Positions 42,891 through 51,879 of a DNA stretch of 64,000 bases are shown piece by piece (position 1 is the first letter of the stretch; each line of letters begins with the position of its first letter). The stretch covers positions 2,950,001 through 3,014,000 of the forward strand of contig NZ_JOOA01000002.1 in the NCBI RefSeq assembly GCF_000712055.1, written 5' to 3'. Below the pieces are notes generated by a model, which saw only the letters and a program-made list of their open reading frames with translations, had not been told where the DNA came from and ran no database searches. The DNA is from Ruminococcus sp. HUN007. GTDB taxonomy: Bacteria; Bacillota; Clostridia; Oscillospirales; Ruminococcaceae. Made by a program: the position numbers and the translations under genes.

Positions 42891-43976
42891 ATGGCTAACA
42901 GATTATTTCAGGGTTTAATTCATCAGATGAATGAAACTGTAGGAGCGACCATAGGTGTTGTTGACGAAACAGCTTCTATCATCGCATGCAGTGACTTTAC
43001 CAAGATCGGTACAACAAATGAATTCGTTTCACTTGATCTTAACGATTCTTCTGATATCTTTATCCGTGACGGTTACACATACAAGCCGTTCGGATCAAAT
43101 ATCAAGCCTGACTATGCTGTATTCGTTGAAGGAACAGATGATACAGCAGCCAAGTACGCAAGCATTCTTGCGATCACACTTACAAATATCAAGCAGTATT
43201 ATGATGAAAAATATGACAGAAACAACTTTATCAAGAACGTAGTTCTTGACAATGTTCTTCCTGGTGATATCGTTATCAAGGCAAGAGAACTTCACTTCAA
43301 TGCTGAAGTAAGCCGTGTTGTTCTTCTTATCAGAATCGTATCGGCCAACGATATCTCTGCTTACGATGTTATTCAGAATCTCTTCCCTGACAAGAGCAAG
43401 GACTTCGTTTTCAATATCACTGAAACAGATATAGTTCTTGTAAAGGAACTCAAGAACTCTATCGATTCAAAGGATCTTGAAAAGCTTGCACGTTCTATTG
43501 CAGATACTCTCAGCGGTGAATTCTATACAAGAGTAAACGTTGGTATCGGTAATCCGGTAGTAGGCGTTAAGGAACTTGCACGTTCGTTCAAGGAAGCACA
43601 GACAGCTCTCGAAGTAGGTAAGGTATTTGACACGGACAAGGTTATCGTAAGCTACGACAACCTCGGTATTGCAAGACTGGTTTACCATCTTCCTACAACA
43701 CTCTGCGAAACATTCCTTCACGAAGTATTCAAGAGAGGAAGCATTGAGTCACTCGACCACGAAACACTCTTTACTATCCAGCGTTTCTTCGAGAACAACC
43801 TCAACGTTTCAGAAACATCAAGAAAACTCTTTGTACACAGAAACACACTTGTGTACAGACTTGAAAAGATCAAGAAGCTCACAGGTCTTGATCTCCGTGA
43901 ATTCGACCACGCTATTATTTTCAAAATTGCTCTTATGGTAAAGAAGTATTTATCAGCAAACCCAGTGAAGTTCTGA
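42891..43976 (+). CDS. PucR/CdaR-type transcriptional regulator
   Basis: A 361-residue regulator. The N terminus (~1-120) is a sensory domain related to the sugar-diacid recognition type (GATIGVVDETASIIACSD). A middle GGDEF-like region (~140-270) holds VNVGIGNPVVGVKELARSFKEA. The PucR-type helix-turn-helix is at ~305-355 (RFFENNLNVSETSRKLFVHR, then NTLVYRLEKI). The ligand is not evident. AGAAAGGA precedes the ATG. ftsE starts ~30 bases downstream, which may place division genes under the same transcript. Confidence 0.88.
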   Translation: MANRLFQGLIHQMNETVGATIGVVDETASIIACSDFTKIGTTNEFVSLDLNDSSDIFIRDGYTYKPFGSNIKPDYAVFVEGTDDTAAKYASILAITLTNIKQYYDEKYDRNNFIKNVVLDNVLPGDIVIKARELHFNAEVSRVVLLIRIVSANDISAYDVIQNLFPDKSKDFVFNITETDIVLVKELKNSIDSKDLEKLARSIADTLSGEFYTRVNVGIGNPVVGVKELARSFKEAQTALEVGKVFDTDKVIVSYDNLGIARLVYHLPTTLCETFLHEVFKRGSIESLDHETLFTIQRFFENNLNVSETSRKLFVHRNTLVYRLEKIKKLTGLDLREFDHAIIFKIALMVKKYLSANPVKF

Positions 43977-44012
43977 TGAAAATAATCACAGTGAACAGAG
44001 GCGGTGTATCAT

Positions 44013-44717
44013 TTGGTAGATCTTAAAAATGTATGTGTCGCATACAACAAGGGACACAATGTTATCAACGGAATAGACATACACATTGATGACGGTGACT
44101 TCACATTTATTGTTGGTGCGTCAGGTGCAGGAAAAAGTACGCTTATCAAACTCCTTCTGAAGGAAGTTGATGCCTGTGACGGAACGGTCATGGTTAACGG
44201 CTTCAACTTAAGAACTCTCAAGAAAAGCAGAGTGCCTAAGTTCAGAAGAACAATAGGCGTTGTATTTCAGGATTTCAGACTGATTCCTTCGATGACAGTA
44301 TATGAGAACATTGCGTTCGTTCTTCGTGTTATTAATGCACCAAGATCATATATCAAGAAGCGAGTTTCCTATGTTATAGGACTGGTGGGGCTTCAGGATA
44401 AAATGAAGTCTTATCCGAACGAGCTTTCAGGCGGTGAGCAGCAGCGTGTTGCTCTTGCAAGAGCACTTGTAAATGACCCTAAACTTCTGATAGCAGACGA
44501 ACCTACGGGAAACGTCGATCCTGAGCTTTCTCAGGAAATTGTAGGCCTTCTCAAGGCTATAAATCAGTGCGGCACAACTGTCGTAATGGTTACTCACGAA
44601 CATGAGCTCGTCAAACATTTCGGAGGTCGTCTTATCAACATCAATCAGGGTACAGTAATCTATGATGATGTTATTGACGGCGACGCTGAAACAGAAGTAA
44701 CTGACGAAACAATTTAA
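44013..44717 (+). CDS. ftsE: Cell division ATP-binding protein FtsE
   Basis: An ABC ATPase of ~234 residues that pairs with FtsX to control septal wall hydrolases. Walker A GASGAGKSTLIKLL, signature LSGGEQQRVALARAL and Walker B LLIADEPTG are intact. FQDFRLIPSMTVYENIAFVL is FtsE-like. Start choice: TTG at 44013 gives the family N terminus (MVDLKNVCVAYNKG) and follows GGCGGTG; a GTG at 44004 is an alternative. ftsX follows at once. Confidence 0.94.
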   Translation: MVDLKNVCVAYNKGHNVINGIDIHIDDGDFTFIVGASGAGKSTLIKLLLKEVDACDGTVMVNGFNLRTLKKSRVPKFRRTIGVVFQDFRLIPSMTVYENIAFVLRVINAPRSYIKKRVSYVIGLVGLQDKMKSYPNELSGGEQQRVALARALVNDPKLLIADEPTGNVDPELSQEIVGLLKAINQCGTTVVMVTHEHELVKHFGGRLININQGTVIYDDVIDGDAETEVTDETI

Positions 44718-44730
44718 GGAGTGATTTTTC

Positions 44731-45630
44731 ATAGGCAGTTTATTTTACCTTATCGGACAGGGATTTAAAAATATCTGGCATAACAGAGTAATGGGGATTG
44801 CGACTTTCTGTGTTCTTATGGTATCTCTGCTTCTGGTTGGTGTGTCCTCACTTTTCGTAATGAACATCGAGATACTGTTAGGCTCCATTGAAAACAAGAA
44901 TGAACTTGTCCTTTTCCTTAAGGACAGCGTTACTGAAGAAATGCTGCCTGATGCACAGAAACAGATAAGTGCACTTCCTAATATCGCACATGTAAAGTAC
45001 TATCCGAAGGAAGAAGCACTTGAAAACTATATCGCACAGATGAAAGAATACGAAGAGGTTTTTGACTCAATAAGAGAAGACAATCCTCTGCCTAATGCAT
45101 TCAATATCAGCATTGCAGATACTTCAAAAATGACTGATACTGTAAAGGCGCTTAACGCATTTGATTTTACTGAAAAAGTAAAGGCGCCTACAGAATTTGC
45201 ACAGATCCTTACCCGATTAAGAAAAGTAGTGTTTATTACATCGATAGCTCTTCTTACAGCACTTATCATTGTTTCTCTGATAATGATCTCAAATTCAACG
45301 AGAGCCAGTGTTTATGCAAGACGAAGAGAAATAAACATTATGAAATATGTTGGTGCTACCAATTCATTCATACGTATGCCATTCTTCTTTGAAGGGCTGT
45401 TCACCGGATTTGTTTCAGGTGTCGGTGCCTATGCAGTTACGTATTACGGATATACAACATTAATGGATATAATCACAAACAATATTGCGTTCTGGGAAAC
45501 TATCGGAGTTTCGGAACCTCTTCCTTTCAGCCAGATAAAGTACACTATGCTTGCGATCTACCTTTGTATAGGTGCTGTTATCGGTGCTCTCGGAAGTGTG
45601 ATAAGCACTACAAAACATCTTCAGGTATAA
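44731..45630 (+). CDS. ftsX: Cell division protein FtsX, probable ATA start
   Basis: A 299-residue, four-helix membrane protein. The N terminus GSLFYLIGQGFKNIWHNRVM is the conserved cytoplasmic lead-in, and it lies upstream of the first ATG (44791). Going upstream in frame there is a stop at 44722-44724, and no ATG, GTG or TTG occurs between it and 44788. The codon at proper distance from AAGGAG (44716-44721) is ATA at 44731. The extracellular loop (~60-165) and the C-terminal FtsX domain (STRASVYARRREINIMKYVG) are normal. A sequencing error ATG to ATA is possible; otherwise AUA initiation limits translation. Confidence 0.9.
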   Translation: MGSLFYLIGQGFKNIWHNRVMGIATFCVLMVSLLLVGVSSLFVMNIEILLGSIENKNELVLFLKDSVTEEMLPDAQKQISALPNIAHVKYYPKEEALENYIAQMKEYEEVFDSIREDNPLPNAFNISIADTSKMTDTVKALNAFDFTEKVKAPTEFAQILTRLRKVVFITSIALLTALIIVSLIMISNSTRASVYARRREINIMKYVGATNSFIRMPFFFEGLFTGFVSGVGAYAVTYYGYTTLMDIITNNIAFWETIGVSEPLPFSQIKYTMLAIYLCIGAVIGALGSVISTTKHLQV

Positions 45631-45676
45631 TAACGACACGCTGATCAGCAGTCAGTGTTTTCGTGAAGAATTTGTA

Positions 45677-45711
45677 ATCATGCCAGCAGCTTTCTGCTGG
45701 CATGATTTTTT
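45677..45711 (+). terminator. Hairpin between ftsX and the S41 protease gene
   Basis: A perfect 12-bp stem ATCATGCCAGCA / TGCTGGCATGAT and five T, ending just before the next gene's AGGAG. It should end ftsEX transcription or let only part of it read through. Confidence 0.75.
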
Positions 45712-45725
45712 CAGGAGAAAGAATC

Positions 45726-46877
45726 ATGAAGGGATTTAAACCAAATAAAAGCATTGTAATCGCTGTGGCCTGTACGGCAATGCTTACTTTTTCAGCAACA
45801 TATTCAGTAATGAAATACAGTGATCTGAAAAAACTGAAGGAATTTCAGCTTCTTGCAGAAGCGGAGCATCTTGTGGCGAAACATTTTTACTATGATGCAT
45901 CTGACAGTGAAAAACTGGTGGATTCAGCGGTCAGCGGATACATTTCAGCTCTGGAAGATCCGTACTCAAGGTATCAGAGTATAAAACAGACTGAAGAACG
46001 CAAGGACAGTCATGCCGGTCTCAAAACAGGTATAGGTATAACTGTTTCAGGACGTGAAGACGGATATATGGAGATCGTGGAAGTCAATCCTAAGAGCCCT
46101 GCTGAAAAAGCGGGACTGCAGGCAGGAGATATCATTAAAAAACTTGACGGAAGCGACGTGGCGGAAATGGGGTTTGACGATGCTGTTTCAGCAATAAAAA
46201 ACGGAGAGGTCGATTCTGTGATCAGGATCACTGCCGAACGTGAAGGAAATGCCATAGACTTCGATGTTAAACGTGAAAAGATCGATATTATAACGGCATC
46301 GTCCGAAATGGTGAGTGATGATACAGGCCTTATCAGAATAACCCAGTTTAATGACAAGACGCCGGAACAGGTAAAGAACTGTTTTGATGAATGTATTTCA
46401 AAGGGTGCAAAGGGAATCATTTTTGACGTGAGAAATAACGGCGGAGGACTTGTGACTGCAGTTGAAGAATGTCTCGATCCGCTGCTTCCGGAAGGCAAGA
46501 TAGCAGTTGCCATCTATAAGGACGGAAAGGAAGAAACAATAGTCTCTTCCGATGCGGAGGAAACAGATATACCGATGACTGTGATCATGAACGGAAACTC
46601 AGCAAGCGGCGCAGAACTGTTTGCAGCTTCGCTCCATGATTTCAAAGGCGCTGAGCTTGTCGGCGAGACTTCGTACGGAAAGGGAATAATGCAGGATACT
46701 TTCTCACTGAGTAACGGCAGTACAGTTGTTCTGACAGTAGCAGAATACAAAACAACAAAGTCAGACTGCTATCACGGTATCGGACTCAAACCTGATTACG
46801 AGGTCTTACCGGCTGAGGGTGATAAGGACGTTCAGCTTGAAAAGGCAATGGAGGTCATAAAAGCTAAAATCAGCTGA
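45726..46877 (+). CDS. S41 carboxy-terminal processing protease
   Basis: A 383-residue membrane-anchored Ctp. The N-terminal helix (~8-28) is followed by a helical region, a PDZ domain (~90-175: GIGITVSGREDGYMEIVEV, KAGLQAGDIIKKLDG) and the peptidase domain. The catalytic Ser is in MNGNSASGAELFA and the Lys in ETSYGKGIMQ. The start is the ATG at 45726 with AGGAG. Ctp genes next to ftsEX are common in Firmicutes and suggest processing of envelope or division proteins. Confidence 0.92.
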   Translation: MKGFKPNKSIVIAVACTAMLTFSATYSVMKYSDLKKLKEFQLLAEAEHLVAKHFYYDASDSEKLVDSAVSGYISALEDPYSRYQSIKQTEERKDSHAGLKTGIGITVSGREDGYMEIVEVNPKSPAEKAGLQAGDIIKKLDGSDVAEMGFDDAVSAIKNGEVDSVIRITAEREGNAIDFDVKREKIDIITASSEMVSDDTGLIRITQFNDKTPEQVKNCFDECISKGAKGIIFDVRNNGGGLVTAVEECLDPLLPEGKIAVAIYKDGKEETIVSSDAEETDIPMTVIMNGNSASGAELFAASLHDFKGAELVGETSYGKGIMQDTFSLSNGSTVVLTVAEYKTTKSDCYHGIGLKPDYEVLPAEGDKDVQLEKAMEVIKAKIS

Positions 46878-46966
46878 TCCGGTCCCTGACTGGAAAGTTA
46901 AGCAAGGTCATCCGTGAGGCCTGAACGGCCACGCTGACATGCAGAACGGACAGAGTATGCAGTCTA

Positions 46967-46995
46967 TTGACAATATTCACTTATTGTAGTAAAAT
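46967..46995 (+). promoter_or_regulatory. Promoter of greA-lysS
   Basis: TTGACA (46967-46972), a 17-nt spacer and TAAAAT (46990-46995), ~40 bases upstream of greA. Confidence 0.6.
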
Positions 46996-47034
46996 ATAAT
47001 AGCATATAAATTTTGATGTTGAGGAGAGTGCGTT

Positions 47035-47508
47035 ATGGCAGAAAAAAAGCAGATGTCCCGTGAAGGTTACGAAAAACTTGAACAGGAATTAAACTATCTT
47101 ATAACAGTCAGAAGAGCTGAAGTTGCTCAGAAGCTCAAGGAAGCAAGATCATTCGGTGACTTGTCAGAAAACGCTGAATACGATGAAGCTAAGAACGAAC
47201 AGGGTATTCTCGAAGCTACAATTGCCGAAATGGAAAGCATCATTGCTAATGCTGAGATCGTTGAAGATGACAGTATTTCAACAGATCAGGTAGGCGTTGG
47301 TTCAACAATCGAGATCAAGCGTGAAGGCAGCGATAAAATAGAAAAATTCAAGATCGTAGGTTCATCAGAAGCAGATCCTGCAGAAGGCAAGATCTCAGAT
47401 GATTCACCTATAGGCAAGGCTGCTCTCAAAAAGAAAGCAGGAGATATATTTACAGTTGATGCACCTGTAGGCGAACTTAAGTTCGAGATCATCTCTATTT
47501 CAAAGTAA
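47035..47508 (+). CDS. greA: Transcription elongation factor GreA
   Basis: A 157-residue factor that stimulates RNA cleavage by backtracked RNA polymerase. The N-terminal coiled coil has the acidic tip ARSFGDLSENAEYDEAK. The C-terminal FKBP-like domain includes GSSEADPAEGKISDDSPIGK. GAGGAGAG precedes the ATG. lysS follows after 19 bases, a usual Firmicutes pairing. Confidence 0.96.
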   Translation: MAEKKQMSREGYEKLEQELNYLITVRRAEVAQKLKEARSFGDLSENAEYDEAKNEQGILEATIAEMESIIANAEIVEDDSISTDQVGVGSTIEIKREGSDKIEKFKIVGSSEADPAEGKISDDSPIGKAALKKKAGDIFTVDAPVGELKFEIISISK

Positions 47509-47527
47509 GAAAGGCAAGGTTTGTTTA

Positions 47528-49474
47528 ATGAGCGAAAACCAGACAAACGGTCAGCTTCAGGAAGAAGTTCAGGACATTAACATATTAAAGAAGGTAAGGA
47601 TCGAAAAGTTCGAGGAATTAAAGAAGAACAACAAGAACCCTTACGAGATCACAAAGTTCGATGTAACAGCAAAGAACGCAGTGATCAGAGAAAAATTCGA
47701 GGAAATGGAAAACCAGACTGTTGTTATCGCAGGCCGTATCATGAGCTGGCGTGACATGGGTAAGGCTAACTTTATCGATGTTCGTGACGATACAGACAGA
47801 ATGCAGGTTTACATCCGTATGAATGACATCGGCGAAGATGTTTTTGCTGAATTCAAGAAGTGGGATATCGGCGACATCATCGGTGTTGAAGGTTTCGTTT
47901 TCCGTACAAAGAAGGGCGAGATCTCAGTCCACGCACAGAAGATCACACTCCTTTCAAAGTCACTCCTTCCGCTTCCGGAAAAATGGCACGGACTCAAGGA
48001 TCAGGATATGAGATACCGTCAGCGTTACGTTGACCTCATATGCAACCCTGAAGTAAAGGATACTTTTGTAAAGAGAAGCATGATCCTCCGCGAGATCAGA
48101 CAGTACCTCGACAATCTTGGCTACCTTGAAGTTGATACACCGGTTCTCCACACACTCGAGATCGGTGCAGCTGCAAGACCATTCGTTACACACCACAATG
48201 CACTCGGCATGGATATGTATCTCCGTATCGAAACAGAGCTCTATCTCAAGAGACTTATCGTAGGCGGATTCAATAAAGTATACGAAGTAGGACGTATTTT
48301 CAGAAACGAAGGTATGGATACTTCACACAACCCTGAGTTCACATCCATTGAAATGTATCAGGCATTCACTGACTACAAGGGCATGATGGATCTTATCGAA
48401 GACCTTTATGTAACACTTACAAGAAAGATCTGCGGCAAGGACGTTATCACATATCAGGGCGTTGAGATCAACATGGGTGCTCCATGGGAGAGACTCACAA
48501 TGATCGAAGCAGTTAAGAAATATGCCGGCGTTGACTACAACGAATGGAAGACTGACGAAGAAGCAAGAGCCTGCGCAAAGGCGAAGAACGTAAATGTTGA
48601 GGAAGGCGAAGCAGCTACAAAGGGACACGTTCTTATCGCATTCTTTGAAGAATTCGTTGAAGACAAGCTCATCCAGCCTACTATCATCTACGATTATCCG
48701 GTTGAAAACTCACCGCTTGCCAAGAGAAAGCCTTCAGATCCTGCATTCACAGAAAGATTTGAATACTTCATCTATGCAAGAGAAATGGGTAACGCATTCT
48801 CAGAACTCAACGATCCTATCGATCAGAGAGAACGTTTCGTAAAGCAGGTTGAAGCAAAGAGAGCACAGGGCGCAAACGCTGAAGTTGATGAAGACTTCGT
48901 AACAGCTCTTGAATACGGTATGCCTCCTACGGGCGGTCTCGGATTCGGCCTTGACCGTCTTGTAATGCTCCTCACAGACAGCGCTTCTATCAGAGACGTA
49001 CTTCTCTTCCCTACAATGAAGCCTCTCGGAACTGACAACAGACAGAAGGAAGCAGAACAGGACGCTGAACTAGAAGCTCCTGCCAGGGATGAAGTTATCG
49101 ACTTCTCAAAGGTAGAGATCGAACCTCTGTTCAAGGAATTTGTTGACTTTGAAACTTTCTCAAAGAGCGACTTCCGTGCAGTTAAGGTTCTTGCATGTGA
49201 AGCAGTTCCGAAGTCAAAGAAGCTTTTAAAGTTCACTCTTGATGACGGTACAGGTGAGGAAAGAACTATCCTCAGCGGTATCCACGCCTACTATGAACCT
49301 GAAGAGCTTATCGGAAGAACTCTTATCGCTATAACAAACCTTCCTCCGCGTGCAATGATGGGCATTGAGTCGAACGGTATGCTTCTCAGTGCAGTTCATA
49401 CTGAAGAGGGTGAGGAAAAGCTTCATCTCCTCATGGTTGACAGACACATTCCTGCAGGTGCGAAGCTTTACTGA
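47528..49474 (+). CDS. lysS: Lysyl-tRNA synthetase (class II) fused to a C-terminal EMAPII-like tRNA-binding domain
   Basis: A 648-residue protein where ~500 is usual. Residues ~60-160 are the OB-fold anticodon-binding domain. The class II core follows with motif 2 at GRIFRNEGMDTSHNPEFTSI and motif 3 at GGLGFGLDRLVMLL (~490). A ~25-residue linker leads to a tRNA_bind/EMAPII domain (~535-648: SKSDFRAVKVLACEAVPKSK, ILSGIHAYYEPEELIG, MMGIESNGMLLSA), the type usually found at the end of bacterial MetRS. It should add general tRNA affinity. The frame is continuous across the join, so this is a genuine fusion. Confidence 0.94.
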   Translation: MSENQTNGQLQEEVQDINILKKVRIEKFEELKKNNKNPYEITKFDVTAKNAVIREKFEEMENQTVVIAGRIMSWRDMGKANFIDVRDDTDRMQVYIRMNDIGEDVFAEFKKWDIGDIIGVEGFVFRTKKGEISVHAQKITLLSKSLLPLPEKWHGLKDQDMRYRQRYVDLICNPEVKDTFVKRSMILREIRQYLDNLGYLEVDTPVLHTLEIGAAARPFVTHHNALGMDMYLRIETELYLKRLIVGGFNKVYEVGRIFRNEGMDTSHNPEFTSIEMYQAFTDYKGMMDLIEDLYVTLTRKICGKDVITYQGVEINMGAPWERLTMIEAVKKYAGVDYNEWKTDEEARACAKAKNVNVEEGEAATKGHVLIAFFEEFVEDKLIQPTIIYDYPVENSPLAKRKPSDPAFTERFEYFIYAREMGNAFSELNDPIDQRERFVKQVEAKRAQGANAEVDEDFVTALEYGMPPTGGLGFGLDRLVMLLTDSASIRDVLLFPTMKPLGTDNRQKEAEQDAELEAPARDEVIDFSKVEIEPLFKEFVDFETFSKSDFRAVKVLACEAVPKSKKLLKFTLDDGTGEERTILSGIHAYYEPEELIGRTLIAITNLPPRAMMGIESNGMLLSAVHTEEGEEKLHLLMVDRHIPAGAKLY

Positions 49475-49505
49475 TACAGCATTTTAAATTTATGATCATA
49501 ACTTA

Positions 49506-49540
49506 TACGGTCCGCGAAAATAATTTTTTCACGGACCGTA
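49506..49540 (+). terminator. Hairpin after lysS
   Basis: TACGGTCCG / CGGACCGTA stem with an A/T-rich loop. It has no T-run, so termination is less sure. Confidence 0.5.
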
Positions 49541-49576
49541 ACTGTTACTAAGACAGCGTGTTTTGAAGGTGGGATT

Positions 49577-49975
49577 ATGAAAAACAGAAACGGATCAGCC
49601 CATATACGGATTTTATCACTGGGGACAGCCGCTGTACTGTCTGCAAGTATGTTCTATCTTTTTATAGTTCTGAGAACAGGTCATGGAATACCGTGCATTT
49701 TCTATCATTTTCTTGGAATGAAATGTCCCGGATGCGGACTTACAAGGTCAGCCGTCAGTATTTTAAAAGGAGACCTGCGTTCAGCAGCTCACTATAATCT
49801 GATGAGTGTGACTGTAATACCTTCACTTATAGCATACCTTGCCTACCGTGCTTTCAGGGAAGAGTGCATGAACAACAAGGACGTAAGTGCATGGGAATTT
49901 GTTTATTTTATTCTTGTATTTTTTGTGACAGCACTTTATACTGTCATAAGAAACATAAGCACATTTATTTTTTGA
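49577..49975 (+). CDS. DUF2752 membrane protein
   Basis: A 132-residue protein with three hydrophobic segments (~12-33, ~75-95, ~108-128). The family motif GMKCPGCGLTRSAVSILKGD sits between the first and second helices. The CPGCG cysteines may bind metal or form a disulfide. Function unknown. AAGGTGGG precedes the ATG. Confidence 0.85.
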   Translation: MKNRNGSAHIRILSLGTAAVLSASMFYLFIVLRTGHGIPCIFYHFLGMKCPGCGLTRSAVSILKGDLRSAAHYNLMSVTVIPSLIAYLAYRAFREECMNNKDVSAWEFVYFILVFFVTALYTVIRNISTFIF

Positions 49976-49992
49976 TTTTCACCTGATATTCA

Positions 49993-50021
49993 TTGATTGT
50001 GTATGAAATATATGATATAAT
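49993..50021 (+). promoter_or_regulatory. Promoter of the 50078-51829 gene pair
   Basis: TTGATT (49993-49998), a 17-nt spacer and TATAAT (50016-50021). Confidence 0.6.
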
Positions 50022-50077
50022 TATTAGCGGTACGTTCAGCGGAAATGCAGTCAAACGTATAATCAGGAGGATGACGC

Positions 50078-51064
50078 ATGGATAAAAAAAACACACAGCA
50101 TAAAGGCTTGATCGAATCTGTTTATGAAAAAGCTGAAGCATCAAGAAGCAGGAGACTTCACGCTGCTTCTGAAAAGGTTCTTGCCAGTGCTGCAGCAAAG
50201 GGAAAAGAAGACGAAGAGTATCAGAAACAGCTGCATCAGGAAAAAATAGAACTTCTCAAGGTAAAGCAGGGACTTATCGATGAAAGTGCATTAACAGCTC
50301 CTGAAGAGAAAAAAAACTATACGTTCTGGCAGAAAACCGGTGCTTTTTTTTACTGCAACAAGGCACTCATTGCCATCGGTTGTTTTTTTGCAGCCATCGC
50401 CGGATTCCTTATCTATGATTTTGTAAGCAAGCCTGAACCGGACTTTACATTAATGATCCTTACATGTGACGATGAAATGGACAAATGTACAGGAAAACTT
50501 GAGGAGATCATATCTGAATACGCCGATGATATGAACGGCAACGGCGAGATCCTTTCATCTGCATACTACATGCCGCTTTGCGACATGAGAGAAGACGACG
50601 AAAAGGAAGAACCTTCAAAGAATGCGGTAAAAGCAGAAAGTACAGCATTTTCTGATGCTGCATCTCCGGCAGCCGTGACAGAAGCAGCCGAACATGAAGC
50701 TGAACCTAAGCAGCAGGATCCGTACACACAGCAGGCAAGCACTTCGAAACTGTTTGCCCTTATGCAGACAGGAGATACTATAATGGTCATCTCTGACAGC
50801 ACGTCGGATATTTTCTTCTCGCCTGACCTGACTCTTGCTGACCTTGAGGAATTCTATCCGGGAAACGAGCATGTAAAGGGACACGGATTCTACCTTTCAG
50901 GTACAAAATTCGCAGAAGAAACAGGTTACCAGGGAGAAATTCCGGAAGATGTTTACATTGGTCTGCGAAAGGTTCAGAAGGGCTCTCATTACCGTGACGA
51001 AATGCAGAAAAACTTTGATGAAGCCAGAAAGATACTTGACGCCCTTGTTGAGCGTTTTTCATAG
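50078..51064 (+). CDS. Single-pass membrane protein of unknown function
   Basis: A 328-residue protein. Residues ~1-85 are charged and helical (KAEASRSRRLHAASEKVLAS). One membrane helix lies at ~100-122 (KALIAIGCFFAAIAGFLIYD). The outer part has a folded start (PDFTLMILTCDDEMD), an Ala/Glu/Pro-rich stretch (~180-215) and an end (SKLFALMQTGDTIMVIS to EMQKNFDEARKILDALVERF). No family was recognised. CAGGAGG precedes the ATG. It is followed after 27 bases by a zinc-ribbon membrane protein, so both may act together. Confidence 0.8.
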   Translation: MDKKNTQHKGLIESVYEKAEASRSRRLHAASEKVLASAAAKGKEDEEYQKQLHQEKIELLKVKQGLIDESALTAPEEKKNYTFWQKTGAFFYCNKALIAIGCFFAAIAGFLIYDFVSKPEPDFTLMILTCDDEMDKCTGKLEEIISEYADDMNGNGEILSSAYYMPLCDMREDDEKEEPSKNAVKAESTAFSDAASPAAVTEAAEHEAEPKQQDPYTQQASTSKLFALMQTGDTIMVISDSTSDIFFSPDLTLADLEEFYPGNEHVKGHGFYLSGTKFAEETGYQGEIPEDVYIGLRKVQKGSHYRDEMQKNFDEARKILDALVERFS

Positions 51065-51091
51065 TACAAACAACAGGAAAGGAACTGTTTT

Positions 51092-51829
51092 ATGAGTAAA
51101 TTATGTCAGTACTGCGGTGCTGAAATGGATAATGAGGCGCTGGAATGTCCTGAATGCCTGAAAAAAATCCCCGGAGCTGATTCCATCCGGAAAAGGAAAG
51201 AAGCAGAAAAGAAGGAAAAGCAGAAAAAGATCTTCAGAATAATAACAGGATCCGTTCTTGCTGCTGCTTTTATAACAGGGCTTGTACTGCTCGTTACTCA
51301 TTTCGTTAGAAAGCCGTCCGACATTTATATGAAGCCGGTAAAGAAATATATATACGGCTGCGTTTCGAATGAATATGATGAATACATTTCTGCATTTCCG
51401 GAATATCTTCAGCAGATCATGAGTGAACAGTATGCATACATTGTGATGAATGAAATGCCTTCCACACCTGAGAAGGTGCATACGGCTGATCTTCTTTATT
51501 TCGATCAGTATTACAGAGCAATAGCACAGAAATACGGCACTGATTTTGATATCACCTATAAAATCTATGATGAGAAGCACCTGACGGATGAAGAACTTGA
51601 AAAATACACAAATGAATTCCGTTCCTTTGATCAGAAAAACCTGAGTGATGTATCTTTCTCAGAAGGATATGAACTTACAGTTGCCTTTACTGTTAAAGGA
51701 AATCTTGGCTCAAAGACTATAACAGAGAAGGAATTTCCTGTACTGAAGATCGATGATACCTGGTATATTATGAATTACATTGACTTTTTCAAGGAAAAGC
51801 AGGATACCAATATACAGAATATGAATTAA
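51092..51829 (+). CDS. Zinc-ribbon membrane protein
   Basis: A 245-residue protein. The N terminus is a zinc ribbon (LCQYCGAEM and ECPECLKK). A lysine-rich stretch precedes one membrane helix (~50-72, IITGSVLAAAFITGLVLLVT). The extracellular ~165 residues look like a DUF4878/NTF2-type fold (KYIYGCVSNEYDEYISAFPE, ending in PVLKIDDTWYIMNY), though this is only a resemblance. Function unknown. The ribosome site is AGGAAAGG. A terminator follows. Confidence 0.75.
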   Translation: MSKLCQYCGAEMDNEALECPECLKKIPGADSIRKRKEAEKKEKQKKIFRIITGSVLAAAFITGLVLLVTHFVRKPSDIYMKPVKKYIYGCVSNEYDEYISAFPEYLQQIMSEQYAYIVMNEMPSTPEKVHTADLLYFDQYYRAIAQKYGTDFDITYKIYDEKHLTDEELEKYTNEFRSFDQKNLSDVSFSEGYELTVAFTVKGNLGSKTITEKEFPVLKIDDTWYIMNYIDFFKEKQDTNIQNMN

Positions 51830-51836
51830 AACAAAG

Positions 51837-51875
51837 AAAGCTGTGCATCACATAAAGTGAGATGCACAGCTTTTT
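51837..51875. terminator. Bidirectional terminator between convergent genes
   Basis: AAAGCTGTGCATC / GATGCACAGCTTTTT stem; it serves the zinc-ribbon gene and, by its A-run, the minus-strand phosphoesterase. Confidence 0.8.
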
Positions 51876-51879
51876 GTTA

